Source: Sphingobacteriales bacterium
GTDB lineage: Bacteria > Bacteroidota > Bacteroidia > Chitinophagales > LD1
Length of the DNA: 61,625 nucleotides
NCBI GenBank assembly: GCA_018262795.1
Contig: JADFDM010000001.1
Coordinates: forward strand, 344,283 to 405,907
Reading direction: 5' to 3'
A program made the position numbers and the translations under genes. The notes beneath the pieces are model-generated. The model was not told the origin of the DNA. It made no database searches and saw nothing but the letters and a program-made list of their open reading frames with translations. Below are positions 8,905-18,887 of this stretch, in pieces; the stretch's first letter is position 1, and the number at the start of each line of letters is the position of its first letter.

Positions 8905-11900
8905 TCATTTAAATCCTATCTGCTTAGAATCGGCCTCGGCTACGTTGTGGTAAAACTCCTTAAACTCATTGTAGTCTTCCGGAGGTACTATTCCTTCCTT
9001 AAATTTCATCGCTCTGATTGCTTTTATTTTCCCGGGTTCGGGGAAGGTGTAGGTAAGGGAATAATCAGCCGCCTTGCAACTGAACGAAACAGACTTGGGT
9101 TGCTCTGCCAATAATTTCCCTTTTGGTAAATCAATATTCATCTCCTCGTAATTGCTTTCTTCGGCATTTAAGTACCAAAGTAGAAAAGGATATTGACGCT
9201 TTTCTACCGTCAAAAAGTCGAGTGTGCGTACGCCTTCGCTCCAAGGAATACGGAAAATTTTAATGCCCACTACTTCCGATACTTCATTCTTTACTAAAAA
9301 TGAGTAATCGTAATTTACGGAATCGCTCAACGTTTGCAAATCGCCAAATTTGAGATCGAGCATTTTTGCTGAATTAGTGAAATCACCGGAGATAGACTGA
9401 GTAATAATCTTTTCTTGCTTTTCGCGACCTACCTCCCCGAATTCACTGCGCATGAGCGAGGCCAAGTAGCCTGTTTTTAGGCTTTTGCGAGAGAAGATGA
9501 TATCGTTATTGTCAAACTTTAAATCGGTGGTTCTGGTCACTTCGTTTTTTGGGCGGTTGGGGAAATTTAATTTAATCAGATGCGTAGAAGCAGAGTCGCC
9601 ATCGCGTGGAATAATAAGCGCATTAGCGCCTAAATCTACCAAGGGAGCCGAGGCGAAGGAAAGTTGCTGATCGGTCAACTCAATAAAGTAAGTTTTGCCT
9701 CCGGTGGTAAGCTGCGCAATGCAATGGTTAAAGTCAATACTTGGTAAATTCAGATGATGCTCGCCATTATCTCTGGTATCTACTAACACTAAGTTGGCTT
9801 TAATTCCGGCTTCCTTGCACATCGCTACAAAAAGGGTGGATACATCTTTACAATCTCCGAGTTTTGTGTTGAGTGTGCGCGATGCTTTTTGTGGAATAAT
9901 AGGGCCGTGCATAAAGGGCACATCGCTGTACGAAACATTCTCTTCAATAAAGTTGTAAATCATCTTCGCCTTTTGCAAATCAGAAAGGTCGTGTGTGCCT
10001 TTAAATAAATCAGTGACAGTTTCTGCAATCTCGAAATCGGTTTTGGCTAATTCGGAACTCAAATCAGAATACCAGTTGCTGACATATTTCCAGTCGGGAA
10101 TGGTAGAAAGATCCAAAATAGCACCAACGTCTGACAAGCCGGGCATGTATGGTTCTATTTTTATAGAGGGTTGATCTTTCATTTCCCAAGAATATAACTT
10201 CATGCCTTCTACTTCTTTTATTTCAGGCTTTATGTCAGCATTCAATACCTCATACTTGAATTTTTTATTGGCAGGGAGTAATAAACTGTAACGTGAAATC
10301 TGAACAGGGTAGTCAAAATTAAAATTGAACTGATCCCAGAAATGTTGCGCCAGTTTGCCGGTGTTGTAATTCTCAATACGGTAAGAGAGGTGGATAGCAT
10401 CTCCTGCTTCGAGGTTGGTAAATACAATGTATCCACTCCTTTTTTCTGCTTGTACTTTGTTGCCGTCTTTCTTCAGCACCTCTGCTTTGTCAATGAGAAG
10501 GCGTTGGCGGTAGGAGTTATAACCGATTGAATATTCCTTCCAAGTATCAATTCCATTTTTATTGAACACCTTCACTAAAATCTCCGTCCTATCTTCGGTG
10601 GCACCTTCCGGGTACACTACTCTTTGAATATCGTTGAGCAATATAATACTGTTGTCATCCGGGAAGGAGTCGGAGGAAGGGGATTGCTTATAAAGTGCAT
10701 AAGCGTCCACCGTTTTAAAGTTTTCAAACAAGTCTTTTTGTCCCTCTAATTTTCGCAACAATTTTCTTGCTTCATAGTCGGTGGGAGTATAGTAAATGGC
10801 TTTGCTGAAAGCGTTTTTCGCTTCGCTGTTTTTATTCATAGCCATGTATATTTTCCCTTTCTTGTTCCAGTAAGTGCCGATGTAGGGAGCAAACTCCAGC
10901 GTTTTGTTTATCCATTCCAAGGCCTTGGGGTAATCCTGCGATCCGAAATACAAATCGCTGAGATCATTGTAGAATCCAATGCCGTAAGGATAGTTTTGTA
11001 CGCGCTGCAAATACAGATTGATGCCTTCCTTTTTATTGCCGAGGTCAAAGTCATTTGATGCAATGGTGGTAATCACCTTGTCGTTGTAATTGTTTTTTAG
11101 GTAGGCTTTCAATATCTGGTTGGCTTTGGCTAAATCCTTACTTGAATTTCGCTCAATGTTATACACCAGCGACATCAAGTCGTAGTTGTCGGGGTACTGT
11201 TTATAAAGTTGCTGCGCTTGACTTATCACCACATCGTATTTCTTGCGGCTCGATGCCAGGTTCAAGCGCTGTAGTTCTGAGTAAAGATCTTTCCCATAAA
11301 GACTCTCGTACTTGTCTATCAACTTTTCTTGCTCATCATAATCCTCGCGGTCAGCCGCCTCTGCAATTCGTCCCTGAATGGCATACACTGAGTTTGGGTC
11401 ATTCGCTTTTATCTTTTCATATTCCTTTGTCAAATCGGTTCGGTTGTTATCGCGGGCATAGGCTTCAATCATGCGGGTGCCGAGGAAAGTACTCTGCGGA
11501 GCCAATGCCTTGGCTTTCTTTAATACTTTGCGCGCTTCGTACACTTTATCATTCCGCAGATACACTTCCGAAAGCATTAAGTAATTCACCAAGTCAGTAG
11601 AATCCTCTTTCAATTTCTTCTCGAAAAAAGCTTCTGCAAAAAGAGGAGAGGAGTTGACCTTGTAATCACTTGCTGGGGCATATTCCTGATAGGAAGGGCT
11701 TTCACTCAGACCTTGTATGGGATTGCCGTCCTTATCGGTGACGCGAATCATGAAATTGGCGCGACCAGTTTCGCTTTCGCCCACTTGCACTAACACACGG
11801 TTGTACCCTTTGTGCAACTTCACATTGTTGATATAAATATCGAGATCGCAGTTCCGCTCTTCCGGCACATTGGTAACAATTTTATCATTCACCCAAATTT

Positions 11901-12663
11901 TAAGAGAACCTGAATTACCGGAGCGGAAGTAAACATCTTGGTCTATATCACTCTTCAGAAAAGTTTGCGCATACATCACCGAGTAGTCAATCGAAAAGTA
12001 GTAAGCAAAGTCGAACCAACGATCGCTGCGGAAATAAGGAGGGGTAAACCAAGTGACATCAGCTCCCACTTTATTTTTAAACGTGTCGCTTGTTTTGGGT
12101 TTTTGCAAGGCTCCAAAGTCTTTGTTGAAACCACTGGCGGAAGTGTTATCGAAAGTGCCCAGCACCTGCCATTTCTCGATAGAGCCTATCTGCGAATATT
12201 CAGTTTCCATTTTTTTAAAATCACCGGCATACTCATAATTACCTCCCAGGATGGCATGTGCCATTGCCTGAATAGTTCCGTTGGCTTTTGGGTCGGTCAT
12301 CAATTCCTTCAACAAATCAGTTTGACTCTTATCTTTTTTACCGTAGCTATCGAATACAGGAGGCGAGGTCCATAGAGCATATAAATAGGGATACGGATTA
12401 TCTGAAGCCTTCATGAACTCGCTGAAGGCAGCAAAAGATTCCTTGCTTTTATCACTGCCCCAATATAAAAGCGACAGGGCAAGGTTTGCTTGTGCTTTCG
12501 TATCGGTATCAAGGGCGGCTTTTTCAAAAAGCGATTTGGCTTGGTCGCGCTGGTTGGTATTGAAAGCCTCCCATCCTTTCGTAAGCGTTTCTTTATCGGC
12601 ACGAGCGGCTGGAATAATCAGAAAAATAAGCAGGAAAATAGGGAGCAGTCGTAGAGGCTTCAT
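8905..12663 (-). CDS. Large periplasmic TPR protein with DUF3857 and transglutaminase-like domain
   Basis: About 1252 residues. A signal peptide (KPLRLLPIFLLIFLIIP) is followed by many TPR-like helices through about residue 640. A DUF3857-type beta domain then precedes a transglutaminase-like core with Cys near residue 938 in KLGDCKDVSTLF, downstream His in FNHCIAQL and a plausible Asp. Large Bacteroidota proteins of this layout are predicted envelope peptidases or cross-linkers; the substrate is unknown. ATG 12663 is preferred because it starts directly at the signal peptide; ATG 12672 (three codons upstream) is equally possible. Its 3' end converges with the receiver operon. Confidence 0.85.
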   Translation of the reverse strand: MKPLRLLPIFLLIFLIIPAARADKETLTKGWEAFNTNQRDQAKSLFEKAALDTDTKAQANLALSLLYWGSDKSKESFAAFSEFMKASDNPYPYLYALWTSPPVFDSYGKKDKSQTDLLKELMTDPKANGTIQAMAHAILGGNYEYAGDFKKMETEYSQIGSIEKWQVLGTFDNTSASGFNKDFGALQKPKTSDTFKNKVGADVTWFTPPYFRSDRWFDFAYYFSIDYSVMYAQTFLKSDIDQDVYFRSGNSGSLKIWVNDKIVTNVPEERNCDLDIYINNVKLHKGYNRVLVQVGESETGRANFMIRVTDKDGNPIQGLSESPSYQEYAPASDYKVNSSPLFAEAFFEKKLKEDSTDLVNYLMLSEVYLRNDKVYEARKVLKKAKALAPQSTFLGTRMIEAYARDNNRTDLTKEYEKIKANDPNSVYAIQGRIAEAADREDYDEQEKLIDKYESLYGKDLYSELQRLNLASSRKKYDVVISQAQQLYKQYPDNYDLMSLVYNIERNSSKDLAKANQILKAYLKNNYNDKVITTIASNDFDLGNKKEGINLYLQRVQNYPYGIGFYNDLSDLYFGSQDYPKALEWINKTLEFAPYIGTYWNKKGKIYMAMNKNSEAKNAFSKAIYYTPTDYEARKLLRKLEGQKDLFENFKTVDAYALYKQSPSSDSFPDDNSIILLNDIQRVVYPEGATEDRTEILVKVFNKNGIDTWKEYSIGYNSYRQRLLIDKAEVLKKDGNKVQAEKRSGYIVFTNLEAGDAIHLSYRIENYNTGKLAQHFWDQFNFNFDYPVQISRYSLLLPANKKFKYEVLNADIKPEIKEVEGMKLYSWEMKDQPSIKIEPYMPGLSDVGAILDLSTIPDWKYVSNWYSDLSSELAKTDFEIAETVTDLFKGTHDLSDLQKAKMIYNFIEENVSYSDVPFMHGPIIPQKASRTLNTKLGDCKDVSTLFVAMCKEAGIKANLVLVDTRDNGEHHLNLPSIDFNHCIAQLTTGGKTYFIELTDQQLSFASAPLVDLGANALIIPRDGDSASTHLIKLNFPNRPKNEVTRTTDLKFDNNDIIFSRKSLKTGYLASLMRSEFGEVGREKQEKIITQSISGDFTNSAKMLDLKFGDLQTLSDSVNYDYSFLVKNEVSEVVGIKIFRIPWSEGVRTLDFLTVEKRQYPFLLWYLNAEESNYEEMNIDLPKGKLLAEQPKSVSFSCKAADYSLTYTFPEPGKIKAIRAMKFKEGIVPPEDYNEFKEFYHNVAEADSKQIGFK

Positions 12664-12858
12664 CAAAATCATTTTCGAAATAACAAAAGGTTGGCTAAGA
12701 TATAGTTTTGGTTTACAAATTTTGGCGATAACAATGACTCGATATCGAAAGCAGAACGATCTGTCTTCGATAGTATTGGGGTTTCAAATGAGGACTGTTT
12801 AGTCGCACAGGATGAATATCTCATTTCCTTTATTTTAGCCGCCATAATCAAATAGCCC

Positions 12859-13479
12859 TTGCCATCTGCCTTACTTTTTCTTCCTTATTTACCATCGGTG
12901 CAATGGTTGGCGATGATAGCCGGGCAAACGACTATTTACATAGAACAACATGAGAATTTTGTAAAGGGCACTTCTCGCAATCGAGCGGTGATTGCCACCG
13001 CACAAGGCCGGCAAACCCTTTCTATTCCACTGAAGGGCGGGCGCGATCACCATCAACGCTATCAAACTACCCAAACGTCCACTGCTGAACCTTGGCAGAA
13101 GAAACACCTGCACAGCTTGCAGGCCGCTTATGCCAGTGCGCCTTACTATGAGCATTACATTCACCGGCTGCTTCCGTTTTATACCACTCCACAGCCCTTG
13201 TTGTTCGACTTTAATATGCAGTTACTGCGCGAGTTGCTGAATATTCTAAAGATGGAACGCGAAATTATTTTGACTACTCACTATGAAACTGCCTCCGTTG
13301 CTTTCTCCGATAGGCGCAACGAAAAACGATGGCTGCTAAGAGGAGATTTTCCTCGGTATTATCAAACCTTTGAAGATCGCCACGGCTTTTTGCCCAACCT
13401 TTGCGCGCTGGATGTGCTATTTCATTTAGGGCCACAGGCAAAGGATTATTTTTACCACCTCAATGAATTATGGAAATAG
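12859..13479 (+). CDS. WbqC-like family protein
   Basis: A 206-residue protein with the WbqC-type N-terminus (LLFLPYLPSVQWLAMI), then VKGTSRNRAVI, TLSIPLKGG and WQKKHLHSLQAAY. WbqC-like proteins are associated with surface polysaccharide synthesis in some Gram-negatives; the reaction is not established. A TTG at 12859 is taken as start because an in-frame TAG sits at 12853-12855 and later starts would remove the conserved LPYLPS block. The last 10 bases overlap the next gene. Confidence 0.85.
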   Translation: MPSALLFLPYLPSVQWLAMIAGQTTIYIEQHENFVKGTSRNRAVIATAQGRQTLSIPLKGGRDHHQRYQTTQTSTAEPWQKKHLHSLQAAYASAPYYEHYIHRLLPFYTTPQPLLFDFNMQLLRELLNILKMEREIILTTHYETASVAFSDRRNEKRWLLRGDFPRYYQTFEDRHGFLPNLCALDVLFHLGPQAKDYFYHLNELWK

Positions 13480-14309
13480 GACAATACAATATTTTGAAAG
13501 TGCTGCGCAAAACCGATAACGGTTTATATCTGATAGATGAAGCAGGAGAGGAGGTGTTGCTGCCCAAGAAATTTGTGAGTAGCAAAATGAAAGAAGGTAC
13601 CCTCGGCCGGGTGTTTATATACAAAGATTCAAAGGATCGGTTAGTTGCTACTACTCAGCATCCTTACGCTATTGCCGGGCAGGCTGCGTGCCTCGTAGTA
13701 AAAGATGTGGCCGGCATTGGCGCTTTTTTGGATTGGGGATTAGAAAAAGATTTGCTGTTGCCTTTCTCAGAGCAGCCGGTGCATGTGCGCAAAGGCGACT
13801 TGGTGTTAGTGTATGTTTATTTAGATCGCGCTACCGGTCGCGTGGTGGCTTCGAGTAACATGAATAAGTTTATTAAGAATCGCGAGTTGAGTTTTGAGGA
13901 AAACACTGAGGTGGATTTGCTCGTGGGCGATGAAACCGATATTGGCTTCAAGGTAGTGATTAACCAAAAGCACTGGGGCATGCTTTACCGCAACGAAATA
14001 TTTGGGGAAGTAAAGAAAGGAATGCACTTGAAAGGCTATATCAAAAAGGTGCGGGAGGATAATAAGATTGATGTGGCCTTGCAGAAACAAGGGCTTGACG
14101 CAGCACTTGATTTTGGTAAATTAATTGTAGGGAAACTAACGGCCAACGGAGGTTTCCTGCCGCTTACCGACCACAGTTCGCCCGAAGAGATATATGCGAC
14201 TTTAGGGATAAGCAAAAAGAATTTTAAAAAGGCCATCGGTATGTTGTATAAAAAGAAGTTGATCGCTATACAGCCCGATGGAATTGCGCTGATTGATTTA
14301 GGAGAATAA
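13470..14309 (+). CDS. CvfB/YitL-family S1-like RNA-binding protein
   Basis: A 279-residue protein of three S1-like OB-fold segments (about 1-65, 66-140, 141-205) and a C-terminal winged-helix region (SPEEIYATLGISKKNFKKAIGMLYKK). The layout and length match CvfB/YitL proteins, implicated in virulence-factor expression and RNA binding in Firmicutes and widespread in Bacteroidota. GAFLDWGLEKDLLLPFSEQ is the characteristic S1 core. It overlaps the upstream WbqC-like gene by 10 bases and so is likely co-translated. Confidence 0.88.
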   Translation: MEIGQYNILKVLRKTDNGLYLIDEAGEEVLLPKKFVSSKMKEGTLGRVFIYKDSKDRLVATTQHPYAIAGQAACLVVKDVAGIGAFLDWGLEKDLLLPFSEQPVHVRKGDLVLVYVYLDRATGRVVASSNMNKFIKNRELSFEENTEVDLLVGDETDIGFKVVINQKHWGMLYRNEIFGEVKKGMHLKGYIKKVREDNKIDVALQKQGLDAALDFGKLIVGKLTANGGFLPLTDHSSPEEIYATLGISKKNFKKAIGMLYKKKLIAIQPDGIALIDLGE

Positions 14310-14463
14310 GATTTGGAAGTTGCCGTTAGCGAGAAGCGATGTGCGGCTTTGTGCTGCTTACCGTTTACTGATGCGTGTTGCCTATTGTGAGAAGTTCCTG
14401 AAACTTTTCACCTCCCATCTCTATCCAACTAATGTCTGTGGTTCTCTACCCCTCTTCCTTTCA

Positions 14464-14494
14464 TTTCATTTTTTATCTCTAAAGATTACTTTTG
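14464..14494 (+). promoter_or_regulatory. Bacteroidetes-type promoter for metalloprotease gene
   Basis: TTTC (14464-14467), 19-base spacer, then TACTTTTG (14487-14494), matching TAnnTTTG at the -7 position. The start codon follows at 14535. The 14310-14463 interval shows nothing else recognisable. Confidence 0.55.
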
Positions 14495-14534
14495 AAATAC
14501 AATTCCGAAATCTTAAACAACATTCACCTCTTAG

Positions 14535-17500
14535 ATGAGAAATTCCTTACTTCTTGTATTAGCCTTCTTCACGGGCTATATATCCAGTGCACAAAAAATT
14601 TGTTATTCCACCGAAGTGATTAATCAGCGAAGAACTGCTGACCCTGCTTATGACAAGGCGGCACACGATGCTGAATTAGCATTGCAGAAATGGGTGCAAA
14701 CCAATCAGCAAGACCCCTACTATTCTGCCCGAACGGTGCGCACCATTCCGGTAGTAGTGCATGTGATTTACAATAGCAATGCCGAGAATGTGTCTGACGC
14801 TGCGGTGCAGCAAATGGTCAATCAACTGAACACCGATTATCGCAAACTCAATTCCGATCTCAATTCCGCCCGCTCGGTGGTGCAGCCCTTTGCGGTAGAT
14901 GCGCAAATTGAATTTTGTTTGGCTCAGCGAAATCCATCCGGCCAATCAACGAATGGGATTGAACACATCTCTACCACACATGGCTGCTTTGATGCCAACT
15001 CACAGGCGAATGAAATGAAAAGCACCGGCACCGGTGGTGCTAACCCGTGGAATCCGAGTAAGTATCTGAATATATGGGTGGTGCATATTTGCGGAAGTTC
15101 CCCACAAACTGGCGGCATTGCCGGGTACTCCTACATCCCTACTTCTAATAACGGGCTTCACGGCTCCAACATTGACGGAGTAGTGGTGGACTACTCCATC
15201 GGATTAGGCTCCGGCAACAGAACTTGGACGCATGAGGTGGGGCATTACTTGGGGCTGCATCACACTTGGGGCGACCTGTCGGGTAATGCTTGCGGCAACG
15301 TGTTCCCCGATACCGATGATGGGTTCAGCGATACTCCCGATTCAAAAGATCCTAACTATGGCTGCACCGCTCACACTTCCTGCGCAGGAAATTCTTCGTA
15401 TGGCGACCTGTTTGAAGATTATATGGATTACGGAGATGGTTGTGCCGTGTTGTTTACTGCTCAGCAAGCGAATTATATGAACAACATCCTCACCAATGTT
15501 CGTTCCAGTTTGTTCAATAGCAACTTGGCTTGCACTCCGCTTGGCGGGCCGGTGGCCTCTTTTACCGGTACTCCTACCAGTATTTGTATTGGGCAGAGCG
15601 TTCAATTTACCAGCACATCTACCGGTAGCAACCTCACTTATAATTGGTCGTTCCCGGGAGGAACTCCGACCAGTTCTACTTCTCAAAACCCCACTGTTAC
15701 ATACAACGCAGCGGGAACTTATAACGCTTCGCTCACGGTGAGCAGCGGAGGGCAAAACAACACTTCTTCCCTTTCCAATTACATTACCGTTTCAGGTTCG
15801 AATAGTTTACCGCTCAGCGAAGGATTTGAAACCGCTGTTCCTCCTTCAGGATGGACACTCGACAATGCTGATAATGGTAAAACTTGGACCCGCACTACAT
15901 CGGCCAGCGGCTACGGCAGTTCGAGCGCGAGTGCTTACATGAATAACTACAATTATTCTTCTATTGGGCAAAAAGATTGGTTGATTACTCCTTCATACAA
16001 TTTCAGCGGAGTAAACAATGGAAGAGTAAAATGGGATTATGCCTATGCCCCTTACCCTCAAGCGGGCTATGCCGATTCGTTGGAAGTTCTCTACTCCACT
16101 AACTGTGGCGCTACTTGGACTTCACTTTGGAGGAAGGGCGGCACTTCCTTAGCCACTGCTACGGCCACTAACTCTAATTTTGTTCCTACTGCTAATCAAT
16201 GGAAAACTGATTCGGTTTCATTGAGTGCTCTTAACGGACAAAGCAGTGTGCGTTTTGCTTTCGTGAATACGAATAAATACGGCAACAATGTTTTCTTAGA
16301 TAATGTGAATGTGTATAATGCTTCCTCGCAGCAAGGGCAAGCACCGGTGGCCAATTTTGTGGGAGTGCCTACCACAGTTGTAGTGGGCAATACGGTTTCG
16401 TTCACTGATTTGTCTTCTAACAATCCTACTTCGTGGAGTTGGAGTTTCAGCGGAGGAACACCGAGTACTTCGTCTGCACAAAACCCGACCATTACTTACA
16501 ATACGGTGGGCACTTACTCGGTTACGCTAACTGCTACAAATTCGCAGGGCAGCAATCCGATTACTAAAACCAATTACATTACAGTGGTGCAGGGCGGAGG
16601 CACTTCTGCCTGCGACACACTTTCCAATTTTGTGGCTACCGATACGCTGACCATATTTTCTTTCTTGAATGGCGGAGGGTATCTCACCGGACATAATCAA
16701 TATGCCGATAAAGCAAAAGCAGAATACTATGTAAACCCTTCCCCCGGAGCGCAGGTGACCGGAGCGCTGTTTTATTTTGCAGTGGCTAAAACGTTGAACC
16801 CTACCACCGCGCACATCACCGCTACCGTTTGGGATAACACCGGCACGGGAGGTTCGCCCGGCACTGCTATTGCTACTCAGTCGGTGCTCATTAATTCTAT
16901 TGCCCAGAATGTTGCCAATCAAGCACTGACCTACGTTAGTTTCTCAAGCCCCCCAACGGTGAATAGCAACTTCTATGTCGGTTTCCAAATGACGAATGCC
17001 GCTGGCGATACTGTAGCATTAGTATCTTCTACTTTTCATTCGCCTGCTCCCAACCGAGCTTGGGAGCAAGAGAGTGACAACTTGTGGTATCTGTTTGATT
17101 CGGTGTATGGATCTGGCTTAGATATTTTTGCGCTGCCGATTTTGTGTACCGGTTCGGTGCAAGGCCCTACGGCTTCGTTTAATGCCAATAAAACTGCGGT
17201 ATGTGCCGGCTCTACAGTCAGCTTTACCAGTACCTCTACCGGAAATCCTACTTCTTATAGTTGGGTATTTTCAGGAGGCACTCCCGCCACTTCTAATTCA
17301 GCTAATCCAACTGTAACTTACAACGCTCCCGGCACCTACAATGTAAGCTTGACGGTTTCAAATAGCAACGGAAGTAATTCGGCTACTCAAACGAACTACA
17401 TCACGGTTTATGCTACACCTATTTTAAGCACCGGGGCTACTTCTGTTTTGTGTTTTGGAGGAAATAACGGCTCTGCCACGGTAAATGCTACGGGTGGCAC

Positions 17501-18794
17501 AGCACCTTATAGTTATGCTTGGGGCGGAGGAGGAAACAGCGCGACCATCAGCAACAAGCCGGCCGGCAGTTACTCGGTAACGGTGAGCGATGCGCATCAG
17601 TGTTCCTCCACGGCTTCCGTAAATATTGGTCAGCCCTTATCGGCTATTACATTAACGTCTAACGCTACAGATGCGGCTTGCGGTCAGCCTAACGGAAGTG
17701 TTTCGGTGATTGCTTCAGGTGGTGCTGGTGGGTTCGACTATTCATGGAACACCGGAGCTACTACACAAACCGTTAGCAACCTCGCTCCGGGTAATTATAT
17801 CGTTACGGTAACAGATGATAATAATTGCACCGCTTCCACTGCGATGACTATCAGTAATCAAAACGTGAGTGTTAGCGTGAGCGTAAATACAACAGCTGCC
17901 TGTTCGGGCAATAATGGTTCTGCCGATGCCGTAGTTACCAACAGCACGCAGGGAATAAACGGCTACCAATGGAACACCGGAGCTACCAGTGGTTCTATCA
18001 ATAATTTGGCTGCGGGAAATTATTCGGTTACTGTGATGCTGACAAACGGATGCAGCGGCACTGCTACCGGTCAAGTAATAACCGCTTCGGGACCGAGTGC
18101 TTCTTTAAACCCTACCAATGGCACTTGCCAAACACCTCCGGCAATAAACTTAACAGTGAATGGAGGTTCGGCTCCCTTTGATTATGCTTGGAGCAATGGC
18201 GCTATTACCGAAGACGTGCAGAACATTCCTGCCGGTTCGTACAGTGTGACTATCACCGATGCGAATGGCTGCTCTGCCAGCGCTACCACTCCGGTGAGCG
18301 ATAACTCTACGCTGTCAGTTACTTTTTCTACACAAGATCCTACTTCGGGAAATAACGGAAGTATTACTGCCACTCCGAGTGGCGGTACCTCTCCTTACTC
18401 TTACTCATGGAGCAATGGAGGCAATACTCCAACCATCAGTAATCTCGCATCGGGAACTTATACTGTAACGATTATGGATAACTCCGGTTGTATCAAAATT
18501 TCAAGTGCCACCATCGTGAGTACCGATATTACTCAGGTAAAAGGGATGGGCACCATTCAGGTGTTCCCGAACCCTGCGAATGACATCTGTAACGTGATGA
18601 TTGAATTAAACAATACCGAAGATGTGCAGATAGCGATTTACAACAGCATCGGTCAATCGCTGTATTCGACTCAACTGAAAAACTATCAGTCGGGCACCGA
18701 GAAGATAGATATGTCTTCCTTTGCTTCCGGAGTTTATCTGGTAAAAGTTCGCTTAAATAATACAGATAGATATATCCGATTATTGAAAGAATAA
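14535..18794 (+). CDS. Secreted M43-family metalloprotease, PKD/SprB repeats, T9SS type A tail
   Basis: A 1419-residue protein. A signal peptide (LLLVLAFFTGYISSAQ) precedes an M43 cytophagalysin/pappalysin-like zinc domain with HEVGHYLGLHHTWG near residue 233 (three His ligands, Glu base) and a Met-turn in EDYMDYGDGC. Then come PKD (about 340-421), a choice-of-anchor-J/MAM-like domain (425-595), PKD (604-685), a beta domain (690-868), PKD (877-958), several SprB-like repeats (962-1328; pattern GxxPYxYxWxxG..T..I..L..G.Y.V.V.D..GC) and a type A sorting domain (VFPNPAND to the C-terminal LLKE). It should be exported by the T9SS and cleaved at the tail. First of three M43 genes in tandem. Substrate unknown. 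Confidence 0.93.
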   Translation: MRNSLLLVLAFFTGYISSAQKICYSTEVINQRRTADPAYDKAAHDAELALQKWVQTNQQDPYYSARTVRTIPVVVHVIYNSNAENVSDAAVQQMVNQLNTDYRKLNSDLNSARSVVQPFAVDAQIEFCLAQRNPSGQSTNGIEHISTTHGCFDANSQANEMKSTGTGGANPWNPSKYLNIWVVHICGSSPQTGGIAGYSYIPTSNNGLHGSNIDGVVVDYSIGLGSGNRTWTHEVGHYLGLHHTWGDLSGNACGNVFPDTDDGFSDTPDSKDPNYGCTAHTSCAGNSSYGDLFEDYMDYGDGCAVLFTAQQANYMNNILTNVRSSLFNSNLACTPLGGPVASFTGTPTSICIGQSVQFTSTSTGSNLTYNWSFPGGTPTSSTSQNPTVTYNAAGTYNASLTVSSGGQNNTSSLSNYITVSGSNSLPLSEGFETAVPPSGWTLDNADNGKTWTRTTSASGYGSSSASAYMNNYNYSSIGQKDWLITPSYNFSGVNNGRVKWDYAYAPYPQAGYADSLEVLYSTNCGATWTSLWRKGGTSLATATATNSNFVPTANQWKTDSVSLSALNGQSSVRFAFVNTNKYGNNVFLDNVNVYNASSQQGQAPVANFVGVPTTVVVGNTVSFTDLSSNNPTSWSWSFSGGTPSTSSAQNPTITYNTVGTYSVTLTATNSQGSNPITKTNYITVVQGGGTSACDTLSNFVATDTLTIFSFLNGGGYLTGHNQYADKAKAEYYVNPSPGAQVTGALFYFAVAKTLNPTTAHITATVWDNTGTGGSPGTAIATQSVLINSIAQNVANQALTYVSFSSPPTVNSNFYVGFQMTNAAGDTVALVSSTFHSPAPNRAWEQESDNLWYLFDSVYGSGLDIFALPILCTGSVQGPTASFNANKTAVCAGSTVSFTSTSTGNPTSYSWVFSGGTPATSNSANPTVTYNAPGTYNVSLTVSNSNGSNSATQTNYITVYATPILSTGATSVLCFGGNNGSATVNATGGTAPYSYAWGGGGNSATISNKPAGSYSVTVSDAHQCSSTASVNIGQPLSAITLTSNATDAACGQPNGSVSVIASGGAGGFDYSWNTGATTQTVSNLAPGNYIVTVTDDNNCTASTAMTISNQNVSVSVSVNTTAACSGNNGSADAVVTNSTQGINGYQWNTGATSGSINNLAAGNYSVTVMLTNGCSGTATGQVITASGPSASLNPTNGTCQTPPAINLTVNGGSAPFDYAWSNGAITEDVQNIPAGSYSVTITDANGCSASATTPVSDNSTLSVTFSTQDPTSGNNGSITATPSGGTSPYSYSWSNGGNTPTISNLASGTYTVTIMDNSGCIKISSATIVSTDITQVKGMGTIQVFPNPANDICNVMIELNNTEDVQIAIYNSIGQSLYSTQLKNYQSGTEKIDMSSFASGVYLVKVRLNNTDRYIRLLKE

Positions 18795-18819
18795 GCGTGA
18801 AGCAAAGCCACCTTTTAAC

Positions 18820-18853
18820 ACCCCGTTCCTTCGTAGGGTGAACGGGGTTTTTT
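18820..18853 (+). terminator. Rho-independent terminator
   Basis: ACCCCGTTC (18820-18828) pairs perfectly with GAACGGGGT (18840-18848), an 11-base loop lies between, and the stem runs into a T tract. It separates the first protease gene from the second, so the second probably has its own promoter. Confidence 0.85.
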
Positions 18854-18887
18854 ATTATCGCTCGTCATTACTATGTTTACTACTTCT

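Noticed and set aside
14320-14538. 72-codon open frame before the first metalloprotease
   Set aside because: It overlaps a well-formed promoter and has no recognisable protein features.
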